Part shown: piece after piece, positions 11,095 through 22,284 of the stretch
Layout: each line of letters begins with the position of its first letter
Position numbering within the stretch: position 1 is the stretch's first letter
Assembly (NCBI GenBank): GCA_914767715.1
Contig: OU612069.1
Location: forward strand, 6,944,001 to 7,008,000
Length of the DNA: 64,000 nucleotides
From: Membranipora membranacea
Taxonomy: Eukaryota; Bryozoa; Gymnolaemata; Cheilostomatida; Membraniporidae
Direction: 5' to 3'
Translations under genes and position numbers: made by a program
The notes under the pieces: model-generated
The model's input: the letters and a program-made list of their open reading frames with translations, nothing else
The model's database searches: none
What the model was told of the DNA's origin: nothing

Positions 11095-12130
11095 AACTCT
11101 ACAATATTTATCATGCAGACGATTCAATTGATATTCTACATTAAGTTTCATTAAATGATTCGGAATAGGAGCTCTCATGTAAAGAGAAAAGACAAGACTG
11201 GATATGTTCCAGGTAAGATTGCCTCCTCTTTTTGTCATTTTATGCAGTTTCACAACTCGCTCTCCTTAAACAGGAATGCTAGCCAGGCTGCTGTAGTTTG
11301 TTCTCGAATGAGTATGTCAAGAGAAAACCGGTGTTTGATCAGATTGGTTTCTAAAAGACTGTTTCGATATATTGTGACTTAATTCGATGGGTGTCGCATT
11401 GGCAAGATCTTGGCTCAGATGAATGATGGCAAAAGGAAGTGAGCATCACCAAATGTTGATCAGTTTTATGACATAATAATGGGAGTGCCTGCTGTTATTG
11501 TCACTTATTCCCCTCTTTGTCTAAACAAGTGTAACACAAGAAGTACGTCTAAGTGCCGTGTAGTAAATGTGAAAATGCTTGCTTGCTATGATTGGTTTTG
11601 AATTCAAGCTAGAACATGAACCAGTCATTGCATGCATGCTCATCTAAGTCTATTTAGGTCTGCTCAAATAAGGGTCAGTATTACAGGTGGTGTTTTAAAG
11701 TATTTTGTCATTACAGTCATCATACAAGAGCAATGTTGCTATTTAGAGCACTGGACCGCTCCAAATTTGTGTAAATTATACACGGGCTCTAGCATCTCTT
11801 CTTGTGGATGAAGAATGTTAACTGGCACATAAAATGTCTTAATTTAAGCTGTTTTCAGGATAATGTCAACTAGGCACCATGCTAGCAACAATGTAATTTC
11901 ACAAGGGGCCAGTCAGTAAAGACCTCGGATCAAGCTGAAGAGGTTGGGAATTCTTGGGAATTTTTGACTTTCCGCCCATGCCTGTTCAGCAAAATTTGTC
12001 TGTCCATTAAAACAAGTTGCCCTTCCGTCTATACCGGTCCAGTAAAGGTTGTCCCCCCCCCACCTGTGTCCGCATGGACACAGGATGGCGGTCGAGTATC
12101 CTGTCAGCCACTTACCTGGTGGTGAGTGCT
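11095..12130. repeat. Block A-C, copy 3 (diverged form)
   Basis: A second, more diverged A-C in the same unit (cctgctgtag-type A near 11285, C near 11945-12110). On the minus strand C gives an open frame with NLYWTGIDGRATCF (11913-12149), repeated as NLYWTGIDERATCF at 19792-20019. The open frame is shared by these two copies only. I recognise no domain. Confidence 0.55.
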
Positions 12131-12344
12131 TAAAAACAAAAATCAACATTGACTAAAGGTATCAACACAGCTTGATATTTCATTGATTAATTGAACTGCG
12201 AGATGTGCCGCTACACTTTCCTAATTTCATGAACTAACACAGTTTCTCTCTCAAAAATATTTACAAAAACAAAACGACAAAATAATTACTGTCACAGGAC
12301 AAAAAGACAAAATAATTACTGTTGTTACCAACTTAACGGTTTTG

Positions 12345-13090
12345 TTGTTTTTCAGACATGTTGGCAGACAGGCTCATAGTCCAAGTTATTGGAAGTGATT
12401 AAATTCAATATGTACCAATTTGCTACATTTATAAACGGTGAATACCATAGTAAATTCATTTTTTGGCAGCACTGATCAAGTTCACACCACTATCTGTTTC
12501 ACAAGTCTACATGAACATAGCGCTAAATAAGGAATCATCTTCGTACAAATTCAATTGCTCCAATTGTGCTGTAAAAAATGGATTTTGGTCTTGTAGTGCA
12601 GGCTTAAATGAGCAAAGACACATCTTCTAACCGGTGCTACTATTGCTATTACTATTGCTAGTAATTAAATCCATTGTTAGGTAATTATTATAATAACAAT
12701 TACTTTATGGAAAAATATTCCGAGATTTGAAATCTCAATAGGCCTACTTGATTGTTCGGCAAATGACTTCATTAGACCATCCCCCTACTGGTAAAGATTA
12801 AGAGTATACCTACACTTATTTGCAGAAGATTTGTATGTGAGAGTGATAACAAAATATCTAGCAGCATGATTTTTTGTCCCTCAACTAAATGATTAATAAT
12901 TATCACGGATAAGTTTAGAAGTAAATATTACTAATTTTGTCTATGGTGACACTCTAAAGCTGTGACCAATTTCATGAGCAAGATATAGGCTGTATATTTT
13001 AGGGTAAATACTAGATTATTGCACCTTAATTTAAATATGATAACAATTTTTTATTAATTTTTTTAACATAATCCATTGCACCCATAGACT
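12345..13090. repeat. Block D', copy 1
   Basis: Diverged D-type block (cagacatgttggcagacagg, later ataggcctacttgattgttc). Other D' copies lie at 27075, 36500 and 43880. D' always leads directly into G3. No coding signal. Confidence 0.6.
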
Positions 13091-13720
13091 TAATTATAAA
13101 CCCAGACACGACACTACATATAGCTGAAGTGAGGCACTCAATTGTGGGCAACGCAACATTATTGGAATGTGTAGTAAGCAATGATATAATCATTGGTTCA
13201 CTGTCAACAATTCAGGTTTTTATGTTCCTAACTCAATCAATTTTGATTGGATTTCGAGTTTCAAAATCACTTTACAATCAGCAGCATCTTGTTATCAACT
13301 TAAAGTTATTTCTGCTTCTCAGTGACTTATATGGTTTCCTCTTTATCTCCCCCTACATTTTTTAAATTTGATGCAGAAACCATCACAAAATGATTGAAAG
13401 TTATTGTCCAGGCTTGGTGGTTTGATTACTATTTATTCCACGAAATGAATGCGAAAAATCATGAATTTCATAAAACATAACGGAATGTTAGCAAAAAATT
13501 ATTTTTTGTGTGTCCTCGTTGTGACGTTGCCCATAGATGAATCATTAATGGTCACTCTATCGTATTTTCCCTTCATTAAATGCAGCATTTCTTAAAATTT
13601 ATTCTCAGTTTTCCCATATAAACTTTGGATGCAAGCTGACATGTTACATTTATCCTCTATTGAACAGAATCATGAACAGCATATAAAGGATTCTTTTGTT
13701 TTCCAAATTTTAAACAATGA
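13090..13720 (+). pseudogene. G3: decayed coding-like segment, inverted paralogue of G2
   Basis: The plus strand reads VRHSIVGNATLLE, then SNDIII and, further on, FGCKLTCYI. The first ~200 bp align in inverted orientation with G2 at about 16020-16200 (there LIVGN, LEGVEA, NSINFDRI). Protein-level similarity between two opposite-strand copies suggests that both descend from real coding sequence. A possible acceptor (aaaccCAG or aacctag) precedes it. Frameshifts and stops occur in every copy. Homologues are at 27765, 37255 and 44690, with a partial one at 4700. The function is unknown. Confidence 0.4.
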
Positions 13721-14150
13721 AAAGCATTGAATCGTGTAGAGGCCTCACACTCAGCACAATACAATGATACAATACAAATATCGCAATGAAGATTTGATGT
13801 GAACCTGTAGTCTTGTCTTCTAACATGGCATCACTTAAAATAATATCAGATTATGAGTGTTGAATGCCGACTAAGATTATTGTTCCTAATATGAAAATGG
13901 AACCCAAATTTAATTTTGAAAGCAGAATACAAAAAGTACGTAGGTATGATAGAAGAACCAGTAATCTTAGAAACCTCCACATGACCGGGAAATATTGGGA
14001 TTCTAAATCAGGGACCGGCAGATTTATTTATTATTTTACCTAAGTCATTTCAGTACACATGAAGGGGGTTAATGTGATCACAGTACACTCTTAATTTTTT
14101 AATACCTATAAGATAACTTGTTAAGTCTTATGAGAATCCCTCTTCTAACT
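13720..14150. repeat. Spacer shared between units
   Basis: Copy of the 5110-5580 spacer, with no gene seen. Confidence 0.55.
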
Positions 14151-14400
14151 TCAGGCCACCAAGTTTCAGTATCTTCTTCAGATCATAAATTTACAGCAAA
14201 TTTACACATCAAGCAACACTATAAGCACTGATAATAGAAACTAGATCTCGTAATTCCTGTCACAGAGTAGCAAATTCGAGCAGCATCCAAGCATTGTATC
14301 TCAACCATCTTACATCGCACAGGGGCACACACAGCAATTCCACTGCGTTCTGTTGTAATATTTCAAAACTTCTAGACTCTAGTGTCTTGTCAGATCAGGG
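14150..14400 (-). pseudogene. G1 remnant, truncated
   Basis: Same part of G1 as at 5580-5830 and cut at the same base after gttttgtcag-like sequence (here gtcttgtcag, about 14382-14391). The shared breakpoint shows that this truncation predates the duplication of the units containing 5.6, 14.2 and 45.7 kb. Confidence 0.5.
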
Positions 14401-15640
14401 AAAGACATTTCTTCTCAGCTGTTAACACTTAAATAAATTTTTTTAATATGTTTTGTATACTGTGTATTGCCAATTTTAAAATAGGCCCAATGTGATAGAT
14501 TAACCATAACCATAAACCCTGCTTGGTGATTTCACCTCGGTTTGTTATTGTTATTGAGACATCATCTTGTGAGAACTACTCTACTTTGTTCACCTAAGCA
14601 AGTATAGGTGTCATTTACATTAAATTTACAATTGATATGATGCCTCATCCCCCAAGAAACAATAGAGTGATGGCTGATTATTATCTCTAGGTATTTATAC
14701 TTAAAAGTGTCCTGTGTAATGTTCCTTTATAAAATCTCTTATAAATGGTCGTGTATGGTGGGTTCAATAAATGAGGTTATCCTGGTATTGTCAACTCTGA
14801 GAATATTCAATGGCTTCTGCAGTGAGAGTTCACTCCTGCAGATTTACTATATAGTAGAAGACCATAATAAAATTGTTTGCAATTATGGACTCTAATTTGA
14901 TTGCCTGAATCTTTTATAAATGACCATCGTTTTATTGGTCTTAATTTTAAATATGTGTAGATTGGTGTACCCAAATCAGTGCTTTGTGACGTTGGCTATA
15001 GTTATATGCTCAGATTGTAGGCACAAACATATTATGAAAGACATCTATTCTATGTCGCAGGAATACATGATGCAATCCTCTCTTAAGGGCAATCAAAGGG
15101 GAAAATCATGGTAATTGGCTATTGCACAAAGTAAACCAGCGTAATCCATTCATAATTCCAACTAATCTCACAATGAGGCCCTCTGGGCACTTGATGATTA
15201 AAAACAAGAGGTTTTTCAAAATCGACATGCTGAAAATTGGTAGGGTCAAGTCCCCTAGGCGAATTCACTACTGAATCTACCCGACATACCAGCAATACCA
15301 GCTTGTGGCAAGAAATTCAAAAGTATCACAGAGACAAAAGAGTAGAGGAAACTGTTGGATATTAAATTGTTGCAGCTCTAATGCTGCCATCCTGAGTGAA
15401 ATTCTGCCGCTCTGGATTATCATCAATTTGAAAAGTTTTGCTACGGAAACTTTTCACCTCCTAGTTCTCAGTCCTCTGTCGATAAAGTTCTAGCTCAGTG
15501 ATCATGGTATACGATAGGTATATTTAAAAATATCAGAATCAAAATAAAATTTAATTGTTTATCAAAAATAACACTTGTTAATTTTCGGATGTTATCAAAG
15601 TTACAATTGACAAAAATTCACTGCTGCTGCATGAATCTTT
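14400..15640. repeat. Spacer between G1 and G2 (block H)
   Basis: 14400-14900 matches 5830-6340 and 45800-46190. 14900-15640 matches 46230-47060 (landmarks ccagcgtaatccattcataa, ctgaatctacccgacatacc). A plus-strand frame, RPSGHLxIKNKRxFKIDxL, is open at 46467-46718 but shifted here. The minus strand of that copy is also open (46464-46682). I cannot assign either to a family. Confidence 0.5.
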
Positions 15641-16160
15641 ATCCATTACTTGCTTAGTATTAGTTCAGTTTAGCAACATTTTTTGCCCCTTGAAATTCTA
15701 TTTCAAAGTCACTATGTTTCCATATCTCGAATCGATTTGAGGGCCAAATTGAATACATGAAATTAGCATTTACATTTAATTCTAGTATAGGGTGCCGAAT
15801 TCAAAATTGCTGGGCTTTCAATCAAATGACACAACAGTTGATACAAAATAGAATATCAACTGTCTTTTGTTTCAATTCTTCTAAATCTCTTGTGGATTTT
15901 GTGTAGCAGAACAAAAGACTTTCTATATGTATATCAAGTTTTTGGGGTAACAAGTCACTGACTTCCAAATCTGTTTTGCCATAAATGAGATAAGCTGCTA
16001 AACCTATTGTAATTTTCAAACTCAAAATCCGATCAAAATTGATCGAGTTATGATCAAAAAACGTGCATTGTGGACAGAAAATCAATGATAGCATCATTGC
16101 TTCTACACCTTCCAATGACGTTTGTTGCCCACAATTAAGTCCCTCAGTGCCTCAATATCC
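15640..16160 (-). pseudogene. G2: coding-like segment of unknown family
   Basis: The minus strand is open for 97 codons (15822-16115) with FFDHNSINFDRILSLKITI, YLIYGKTDLEVSDLLP and LDIHIESLLFCY. The 20488-20778 copy has a nearly identical open frame that starts earlier (MDIEALRDLIVGN). Beyond the stop the sequence still reads protein-like in another frame (FHTEIWKHSDFEIEFQ near 15710-15760), which suggests a longer ancestral coding region now frameshifted. The third copy (47060-47620) is broken. No known domain recognised. Confidence 0.4.
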
Positions 16161-16199
16161 ATATAGTGTCATGTCTAGGTTTATAATCAAGTCTATGAT

Positions 16200-16460
16200 T
16201 GCACCCCATTTATGGAGGTGGCGACTTTTTTGGAACTCTTTCAAATCCTTCACTTCCATTATTTCAATGGACTATTTGTTGACAGTTGAATCTGTTTGTA
16301 AATATTTAAATAGTACAGGTGGAGGATTTGTCCTTAAGACGATGGCAATGACCTGTAATAAATACCAAATATACAGAGCGTTAAAACTGAAAATAAAGCT
16401 GTTGTATTTAGATCAGTCAGACAACCAACCACAAACATATCTACGTGACTGCGATTAGTA
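16200..16460 (+). other. G5: conserved plus-strand open segment
   Basis: The plus strand reads ISMDYLLTVESVCKYLN, then GGGF and KALKLKIKLLYLDQS-like sequence, ending at a shared stop after YLRDCD. It is open here and at 47673-47912, and has one stop at about 20990 in the 20820-21075 copy. The opposite strand carries an acceptor-like ttattgcag at about 16348-16357. The coding strand is therefore not certain. No family recognised. Confidence 0.3.
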
Positions 16461-16469
16461 AAATTCAAA

Positions 16470-17170
16470 AGCGGAAGAGTGAATTTAAATTTTGGAGACC
16501 TGTGTTGGCAGTTTTATTGCCTTTTCGATGATGACTTGCAGAGTATGCTAGACAAGGAGATATTGCCTTTTATTTACAAATCCATGTGAGCAGTTTGTTT
16601 AAGACAATTGTTATATGTACCTACCAGTAGATATCAAAGAAAAGGGATTTTTTTTTTATAGTTTACCTATCATAAAGCTGACAATCCAAGTTCATAAATG
16701 CTAATAATAATATTGATCCCTGAGAATTTTTGTGATCCCTATATTCCATAACATAAAAACTGTTTGACTTCTTGTTAGAAAATGAAGGTCAAAAACCCAG
16801 CAAACGGTGAACATTGTAACATCGTATTGCCTACAAATTTTTCAAGTATTACATGGTGTGTAAATGATAGGATTGGGTTATTGTCTAATAGGATACAGAA
16901 TGGTAATCACAATGTTCAGATTCAGTTACAGCAGAGTCTTTGGTTCTTAGAATTAGTCAAACATTATTTTTGACATGATGATACATCACTGTTAAATGCG
17001 AGAAAACAGCTTATAATTAGCACTTTAACAATGTTATGATCATGCTATCAAAAAGTATTCAACTTTAACAATGTTATAGCATCACAGTTCTTCCATCACT
17101 ACAGCATTATTTTATGATCATCTCATGAAGTTTGTTTTACTAATGCTGTGACAACCACCTCATAGCCACC
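16470..17170. repeat. Spacer shared between units
   Basis: Recurs at 21075-21780 and 47915-48615, and partly at 59090-59385. Landmarks are gcagagtatgctagacaagg, aaaacccagcaaacggtgaa and ttataattagcactttaa. A 63-codon open frame at 16782-16973 is interrupted in the other copies. I see no gene here. Confidence 0.55.
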
Positions 17171-17178
17171 GATAATGT

Positions 17179-17409
17179 TCAAAATGAGATGCATTGTGGT
17201 AATGTTTTTTTCATAAAACTGTCACAACGTTCAGTGCTTTCTCTCATCATAATGGTGATACTTTTCATTCCAATAATATTAGAGCATTGGATTGTCCTCT
17301 CAACAAATAGCATGAGTGTAATGGGATATGATTTCTGCTGCCGCAATGTTTCTATACCACCTTGGAAATAGTAATTTGGAAGATGCATAACTGGAACAAT
17401 GTTCAGCAA
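17179..17409 (-). other. G4: conserved minus-strand open segment
   Basis: The minus strand reads GGIETLRQQKSYPITLM, then VERTIQCS and RESTERCDSFMKKTLPQCIS before a stop. The same 75-codon frame, with the same stop, is open at 21788-22015 and 48626-48853. It is shifted by a 1-base loss at 59390-59600 and truncated at 30840-31050. Three open copies out of five is suggestive of coding but not proof. No known domain. Confidence 0.35.
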
Positions 17410-17639
17410 GACACCAGCAAATGATGTTATATCTTAAAACTCTTCAAATTAATGCTGCATACAGATTTGAATTGCAATTTACCGAATTGAAATTAGGTTT
17501 GATATGATATTATGTGTCATTTAAACTGTCTGAAATATCACAATATCGGTGCCAATTCTCAAAAACTGATCTATTAAAAATCTAGGGAAAGTAATAATCC
17601 TTGAGGCTGCAAAGCAGCCCTATGCTCTTAATGTTGGGC

Positions 17640-18020
17640 TTTCAGTTTATCGGCATTTCAGTACATACCCCAATGGAGCTTTTTCAAGCTGACATGAAAT
17701 ATCTACTTTACTTAGCTTTCTATGGGATGGAATACATCTTACCTATCCTAGGTCTACTGGACTGTAACCTTTTCTAACTTTGTTAAGTACACAGGGCAAA
17801 CTTGATACAACATAACTATCAGATATTGTATCAATGACCTTACATCTTGATCGCTCTATTGAGTTGTCTTCTTTCATTCACATGAGGGGCAATACTTGCT
17901 CAGATTAGGGCTCCCTAAACAGGGGGGACTTCTAGCTTTTGAATGTGAACCTGCCATTATTGACTATCCTGTGCAGCGCAATGTCATACCAATTAATCTC
18001 AGCTTTGGGAGAAGCGCTGT
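17640..18020. repeat. G6 and block B upstream of LRR exon 2
   Basis: A G6 segment (17670-17850) with stops is followed by block B (17890-18020: ctccctaaacaggggggact, cagcgcaatgtcatacc). The same G6-B-exon order occurs upstream of the exon at 61021. Confidence 0.6.
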
Positions 18021-18185
18021 TAAATTCATACAGATATCTATCTGATAGTTACAACTTACATTGGTAATTGATCAATCTAAAACTCTCTTCTATTAATAGA
18101 ATGCGTTTGCTCAATTGTCTTTGCTCCATCAACTAACAAGCAGTATTGCAAGGCATTTTAACATTCTGTTATTTATCCACCACAG

Positions 18186-18326
18186 CATCTGCAATCTGCC
18201 AAGACTGGAGTCGTTAGATGTTAGTTCGAACAAGGGTCTACAGACATTACCTGCAGGATTGGGGGAAATTCAATCATTGAAGAGTCTAGATGCGAGTTAC
18301 TGTGGATTAACTGGCCTTCCAGACAG
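18186..18326 (+). CDS. LRR exon 2 (two leucine-rich repeats)
   Basis: 141-bp internal exon, acceptor ccaccacag and donor AG/GTGAGT, phase 2 on both sides. It encodes ICNLPRLESLDVSSN, LQTLPAGLGEIQSL and LDASYCGLTGLP, two LRRs with all scaffold Leu/Ile/Val, Asn and Pro positions filled. Compared with exon 1, 13 codons change the residue and 5 differ silently. Most changes lie at the variable positions of the repeats (N-D-N against S-S-N, R-R against S-Y). The function is inferred only as a binding surface of a larger LRR protein. Confidence 0.75.
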
Positions 18327-18873
18327 GTGAGTCAGATGCTTGAAACAGTAGTATACCAGAAATTTTGTACAATTAGTTTGTTCCCTCTGAGTTTGGTTAT
18401 TTCTCTTAAAGTTTGCTATGACTGGGTTAGGTTTTGTTCAATCTAATTGACATTGGATTTGAAACTCATATTTTTAAGTAAAATTACTCCTAAATATTTA
18501 AGTTTATCAGAAAGTTTTAGGACAACATCCCCTAGAAAATTAGTTACAGAAAATCAACTCAAGATCAAAATATGACACTGTCATAACATCTGTCTTTGAT
18601 GCATGAAAATTATACCAGTCAGAAGCTAAGGCTAGTGATTATTCCACATTTTTTATTGATGGAATGAAAAGTCACTATGGATTGATAAATTAAATCGCAT
18701 AGCATGCATCACAAGAAAACAAGATTTTTTAAGCATTTATATTTACATAAGTCTATATTTTTTGTAAGCAATTATAGATTGAGTTTCACATCTGAATCAC
18801 GTCACTTACATCACTAAAAATACCTATGAATATCTGAAACAAACATGTGAGTCAGATGCTTGCAACAGTAGTA
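18327..18873 (-). mobile_element. Antisense LINE fragment with target duplication
   Basis: Orthologous to the insertion at 8473-9039. The donor-site repeat is at 18327-18353 and 18847-18873, with one difference (tgaaac against tgcaac). Minus-strand thumb motifs of a LINE lie between the repeats, again frameshifted. Confidence 0.65.
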
Positions 18874-19099
18874 CCTCTGATTATCTGAGATGCGCTTCCC
18901 TACAGCGACGCTAAAAGAGGTCAGGAAAACATTGGTCTGACCCCATTACAATAACTTTCCTTTGAGGAAAACTTAAAATTGGGAACTCCGGTTTTAAGTG
19001 CAAATAATTTAGTTGTCGCATCATCAATTTGATTAGGCGTAAGGAAAATGAAAGCACATACATATGCAATTATATTACGATCAACTATTAAAAATTTAA

Positions 19100-20015
19100 C
19101 AATATTAGCAATATTTATCATGCACACAATTCAAAATTGGTCATCCATTAAGTTTCATTGATCGACTCTGAATTGAAGATCTCATGTAAAGAGAAAAGAC
19201 ATAACTGGACATTTTAAAATTTTTATTACCTTTTCTTTTTGTCATTTTTATACATCTAGTATTCAAATATCTCAACAATATCACAACTTGCTCTCCCTAT
19301 ACATGATTGCTAGACAGGCTGCAGTAGATTGTTCTCGAATGAGTATGTCAAGAGAAAATAGGTGTTTGATCATATAGGTTTCTAAAAGACTGTTTCGATA
19401 TATTGTGACTTAATTCCATAGGCATCGCATTGGTAAGATCTTGGCTTAGATCAATGATGGCAAAAGGAAGTGAGCATCACCAAATGTGGGCTAGATATTG
19501 AGGGATGTTTACACTGATCAGTCAAGCTAGAAAACGAACCAGTCATTGCATGCATGCTCATCTAGGTCTATTTAGGTCCGCTCAAATAAGGGTCAGTAAT
19601 ACAGGTGGTGTTTTAAAGTATTCAGTCATTACAGTCATCATACAAGAGCAATCTTGCTATTTAGAGCACTTGACTGCTCCAAACTTGTGTAAATTTTACA
19701 CGAGCTCTAACATCTCTTCTTGTGGATGAAGACTTTTAACTGGCACATACAATCTCTTAATTAAAGCTGTTCTCAGCATAATGGCACCATGCTAGCAACA
19801 ATGTAATTTCACGAGGGCCTGTCGGTAAAGGCTTCGGATCAAGCTGAACAAGCCGGGCATTCCGTTTTGACTATCCACCCATGCCTTTTCTTCAAATTTG
19901 GTCTGTCCAATGAAACAAGTTGCCCTTTCGTCTATACCGGTCCAGTACAGGTTGTCCCCCCAACTGAGTCCGCATGGACTCAGGCTGACAGTCGGGTATC
20001 CTGTCAGCCACTTAC
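19100..20015. repeat. Block A-C, copy 4 (chimeric)
   Basis: Starts like the first-type A (19100-19500), then continues as the diverged type (from about 19510, matching 11610 onward). About 2 kb present between the two A-C blocks of unit 1 is therefore missing, as expected from recombination between homologous A blocks. Confidence 0.6.
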
Positions 20016-20100
20016 CCATAGACTTAATTATAAAACTAGACAGGACACAACATATAGCTGAAGTGAGGCACTCAATGTCGATAAAGTTCTAACTCAGTGA
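20016..20100. other. Deletion junction joining G3 start to G2 flank
   Basis: The sequence follows the G3 start (catagacttaattataaa, gaggcactcaat) as at 13090-13140, then switches at about 20077 to gtcgataaagttcta, which in unit 1 lies near 15479. About 2.3 kb is absent. Confidence 0.6.
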
Positions 20101-20259
20101 TCATGGTATACGATAGGTATATTTAAAAATATCAGAATCAAAATAAAATTTAATTGTGTGTATTAATAATAGCACTTGTTAATTTTCGGATGTTATCAAA
20201 GTTACAATTGACAAAAATTCACTGCTGCTGCATGAATTTTTATCCATTACTTTTGCTTA

Positions 20260-20800
20260 GTATTAGTTCAGTTTAGCAACATTTTTTGCCCATTGAAATT
20301 CTATTTCAAAGTCACTATGTTTCCATATCTCGGTGTGGAATCGATTTGAGGGCCAAATTGAATACATGAAATTAGCATTTACATTTAATTCTAGTATAGG
20401 GTGCCGAATTCAAAATTTCTGGGCTTTCAATCAAAAGACACAACAGTTGATACAAACTAGAATATCCACTTCCACTGTCTTTTGATTCTATTCTTCTAAA
20501 TTTCTTGTGGAGTTTGTGTAGCAGAACAAAAGACTTTCTATATGTATATCAAGTTTGTGGGGTAACAAGTCACTGACTTCCAAATCTGTTTTGCCGTAAA
20601 TGAGATAGGCTGCTAAATCTATTGTAATTTTCAAACTCAAAATCCGATCAAAATTGATCGAGTTATGATCAAAAAACCTGGATTGTGGACCGAAAATCAA
20701 TGGTAGCAACATTGCTTCTACACCTTCCAATGACGCTACGTTGCCCACAATTAAGTCCCTCAGTGCCTCAATATCCATATAGTGTCATGTCTAGGGTTAT
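20260..20800 (-). pseudogene. G2, best-preserved copy
   Basis: An open minus-strand frame of 96 codons (20488-20778) begins MDIEALRDLIVGNVASLEGV and continues through NSINFDRILSLKITIDLAAY to FCYTNSTRNLEE, then a stop. In the 15822-16115 copy the frame goes further. A cctag-type acceptor lies just upstream of the ATG on the minus strand, so this could be an internal exon rather than a true start. No family recognised. Confidence 0.4.
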
Positions 20801-20819
20801 AATCAAGTCTATGATTGCG

Positions 20820-21780
20820 CCCCATTTATAGAGGTGGAAACTTTTTTGAACTCTTTCAAATCTTTCACTTTCACTATTTCAATGGACTATTTGTTGACAG
20901 TTGAATACGTTTGTAAATATTTAAATGGTACAGGTGGAGGAGTTGCCCTTAAGATGATGGCAATGACCTGCAATAAATACCAAATATAAAAAGCGTTAAA
21001 ACTGAAAATAAAGCTGTTGTATTTAGATCAGTCTTACAACCAACTACCAACATATCTATGTGACTGTGATTAACAAAATTTAAAAGCGGAAGTGTGAATT
21101 TAAATTTTGGAGACCTGTGTTGGCAGTTTTATTGCCTTTTCGATGAGGACTTGCAGAGTATGCTAGACAAGGTGACATTGCCTTTTATTTACAAATCAAT
21201 GAGAGCAGTTTGAATAAGACAATTGTTATTGTTCCTACCAGTAGATATAAAAGAAAAGGGATTATTCTTTATAGTTTACCTATCAAAAAGCTGAAAATCC
21301 AAGTTCATTAATACTAATAAATACTGATCCCTTGGAATTGTTGTGATCCCTATATTCAATAACCTAAAAGCTATTTGACTTTTTGTTACAAATGAAGGTC
21401 AAAAACCCAGCAAACGGTGAACATTGTAACAATGTTTTGCATACAAATGTATCAAGTATTACACGGTGTGTAAATGATAGGATTGGGTTATTGTCTAATA
21501 GGATACAGAATGGTAATCACAATGTTCAGATTCAGTTGTAGCAGAATATTTGGTTCTAAGTAATAGTCAAACATTATTTTTGATATGATGATACATCACT
21601 GTAAAATGCGAGAAAACAGCTTATAATTAGCACTTTAATGATGTTATGATCATGCTATCAAAAAGAATTCAATGTTAACAATATTATAGCATCACGGTTT
21701 TTCTATCACTACAGCATTATTTTATAATCATCCCATGAAGTTTGTTTTATAATGCTGTGACAACCGACTCATAGCCACCA
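20820..21780 (+). repeat. G5 copy and spacer
   Basis: G5 occupies 20820-21075 and has one stop near 20990. The rest matches the spacer at 16470-17170. No intact frame. Confidence 0.45.
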
Positions 21781-21787
21781 ATAATTT

Positions 21788-22015
21788 TCAAAATGAAATG
21801 CATTGTGGTAATGTTTTTTTCATAAAACTGTCACAATGTTCAGTGCTTTCTCTCATCATCATGGTGACACTTCTCATTACAATAATATGAGAGCATTGGA
21901 TTGTCCTCTCAACTAATATCATGAGTGTAATGGGATTTGATTTCTGCTGCCGCAATGTTTCTATACCACCTTGGGAATAGTATTTTAAAAGATGAATAAC
22001 AACATACTGGAACAA
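21788..22015 (-). other. G4, second open copy
   Basis: The 75-codon frame is fully open (GGIETLRQQKSNPITLM, RESTEHCDSFMKKTLPQCIS) and ends at the same stop as the 17179 copy. The two differ at about a dozen residues without a frameshift. Confidence 0.35.
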
Positions 22016-22284
22016 TGTTCAGCAAGACACCAGCAAGTGATCTGGTTTCTTAATACTCTTCAAAGTAATGCTGCATACAGATTGGAATTGCGATTTTACC
22101 GAATTGAAATTAGGTGTGATATAGTATTATGTGTCGTTTAAACTATCTGAAATATTACAACACCAGTGCCGATTCTCAAAGACTGATCTATAAATAATAT
22201 AGGGAAAGTTATAATCCTTGAGGGTGCAAAGCAGCACTTTTCAATGGTGCTCTATGCTCCTCATGTTGGGTTTGTAGTTTATCG

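Noticed and set aside
11913-12149. Minus-strand frame with NLYWTGIDGRATCF as a real gene
   Set aside because: The frame is open in only two of eight block C copies, and other copies read through in different frames. Too weak to call a gene.
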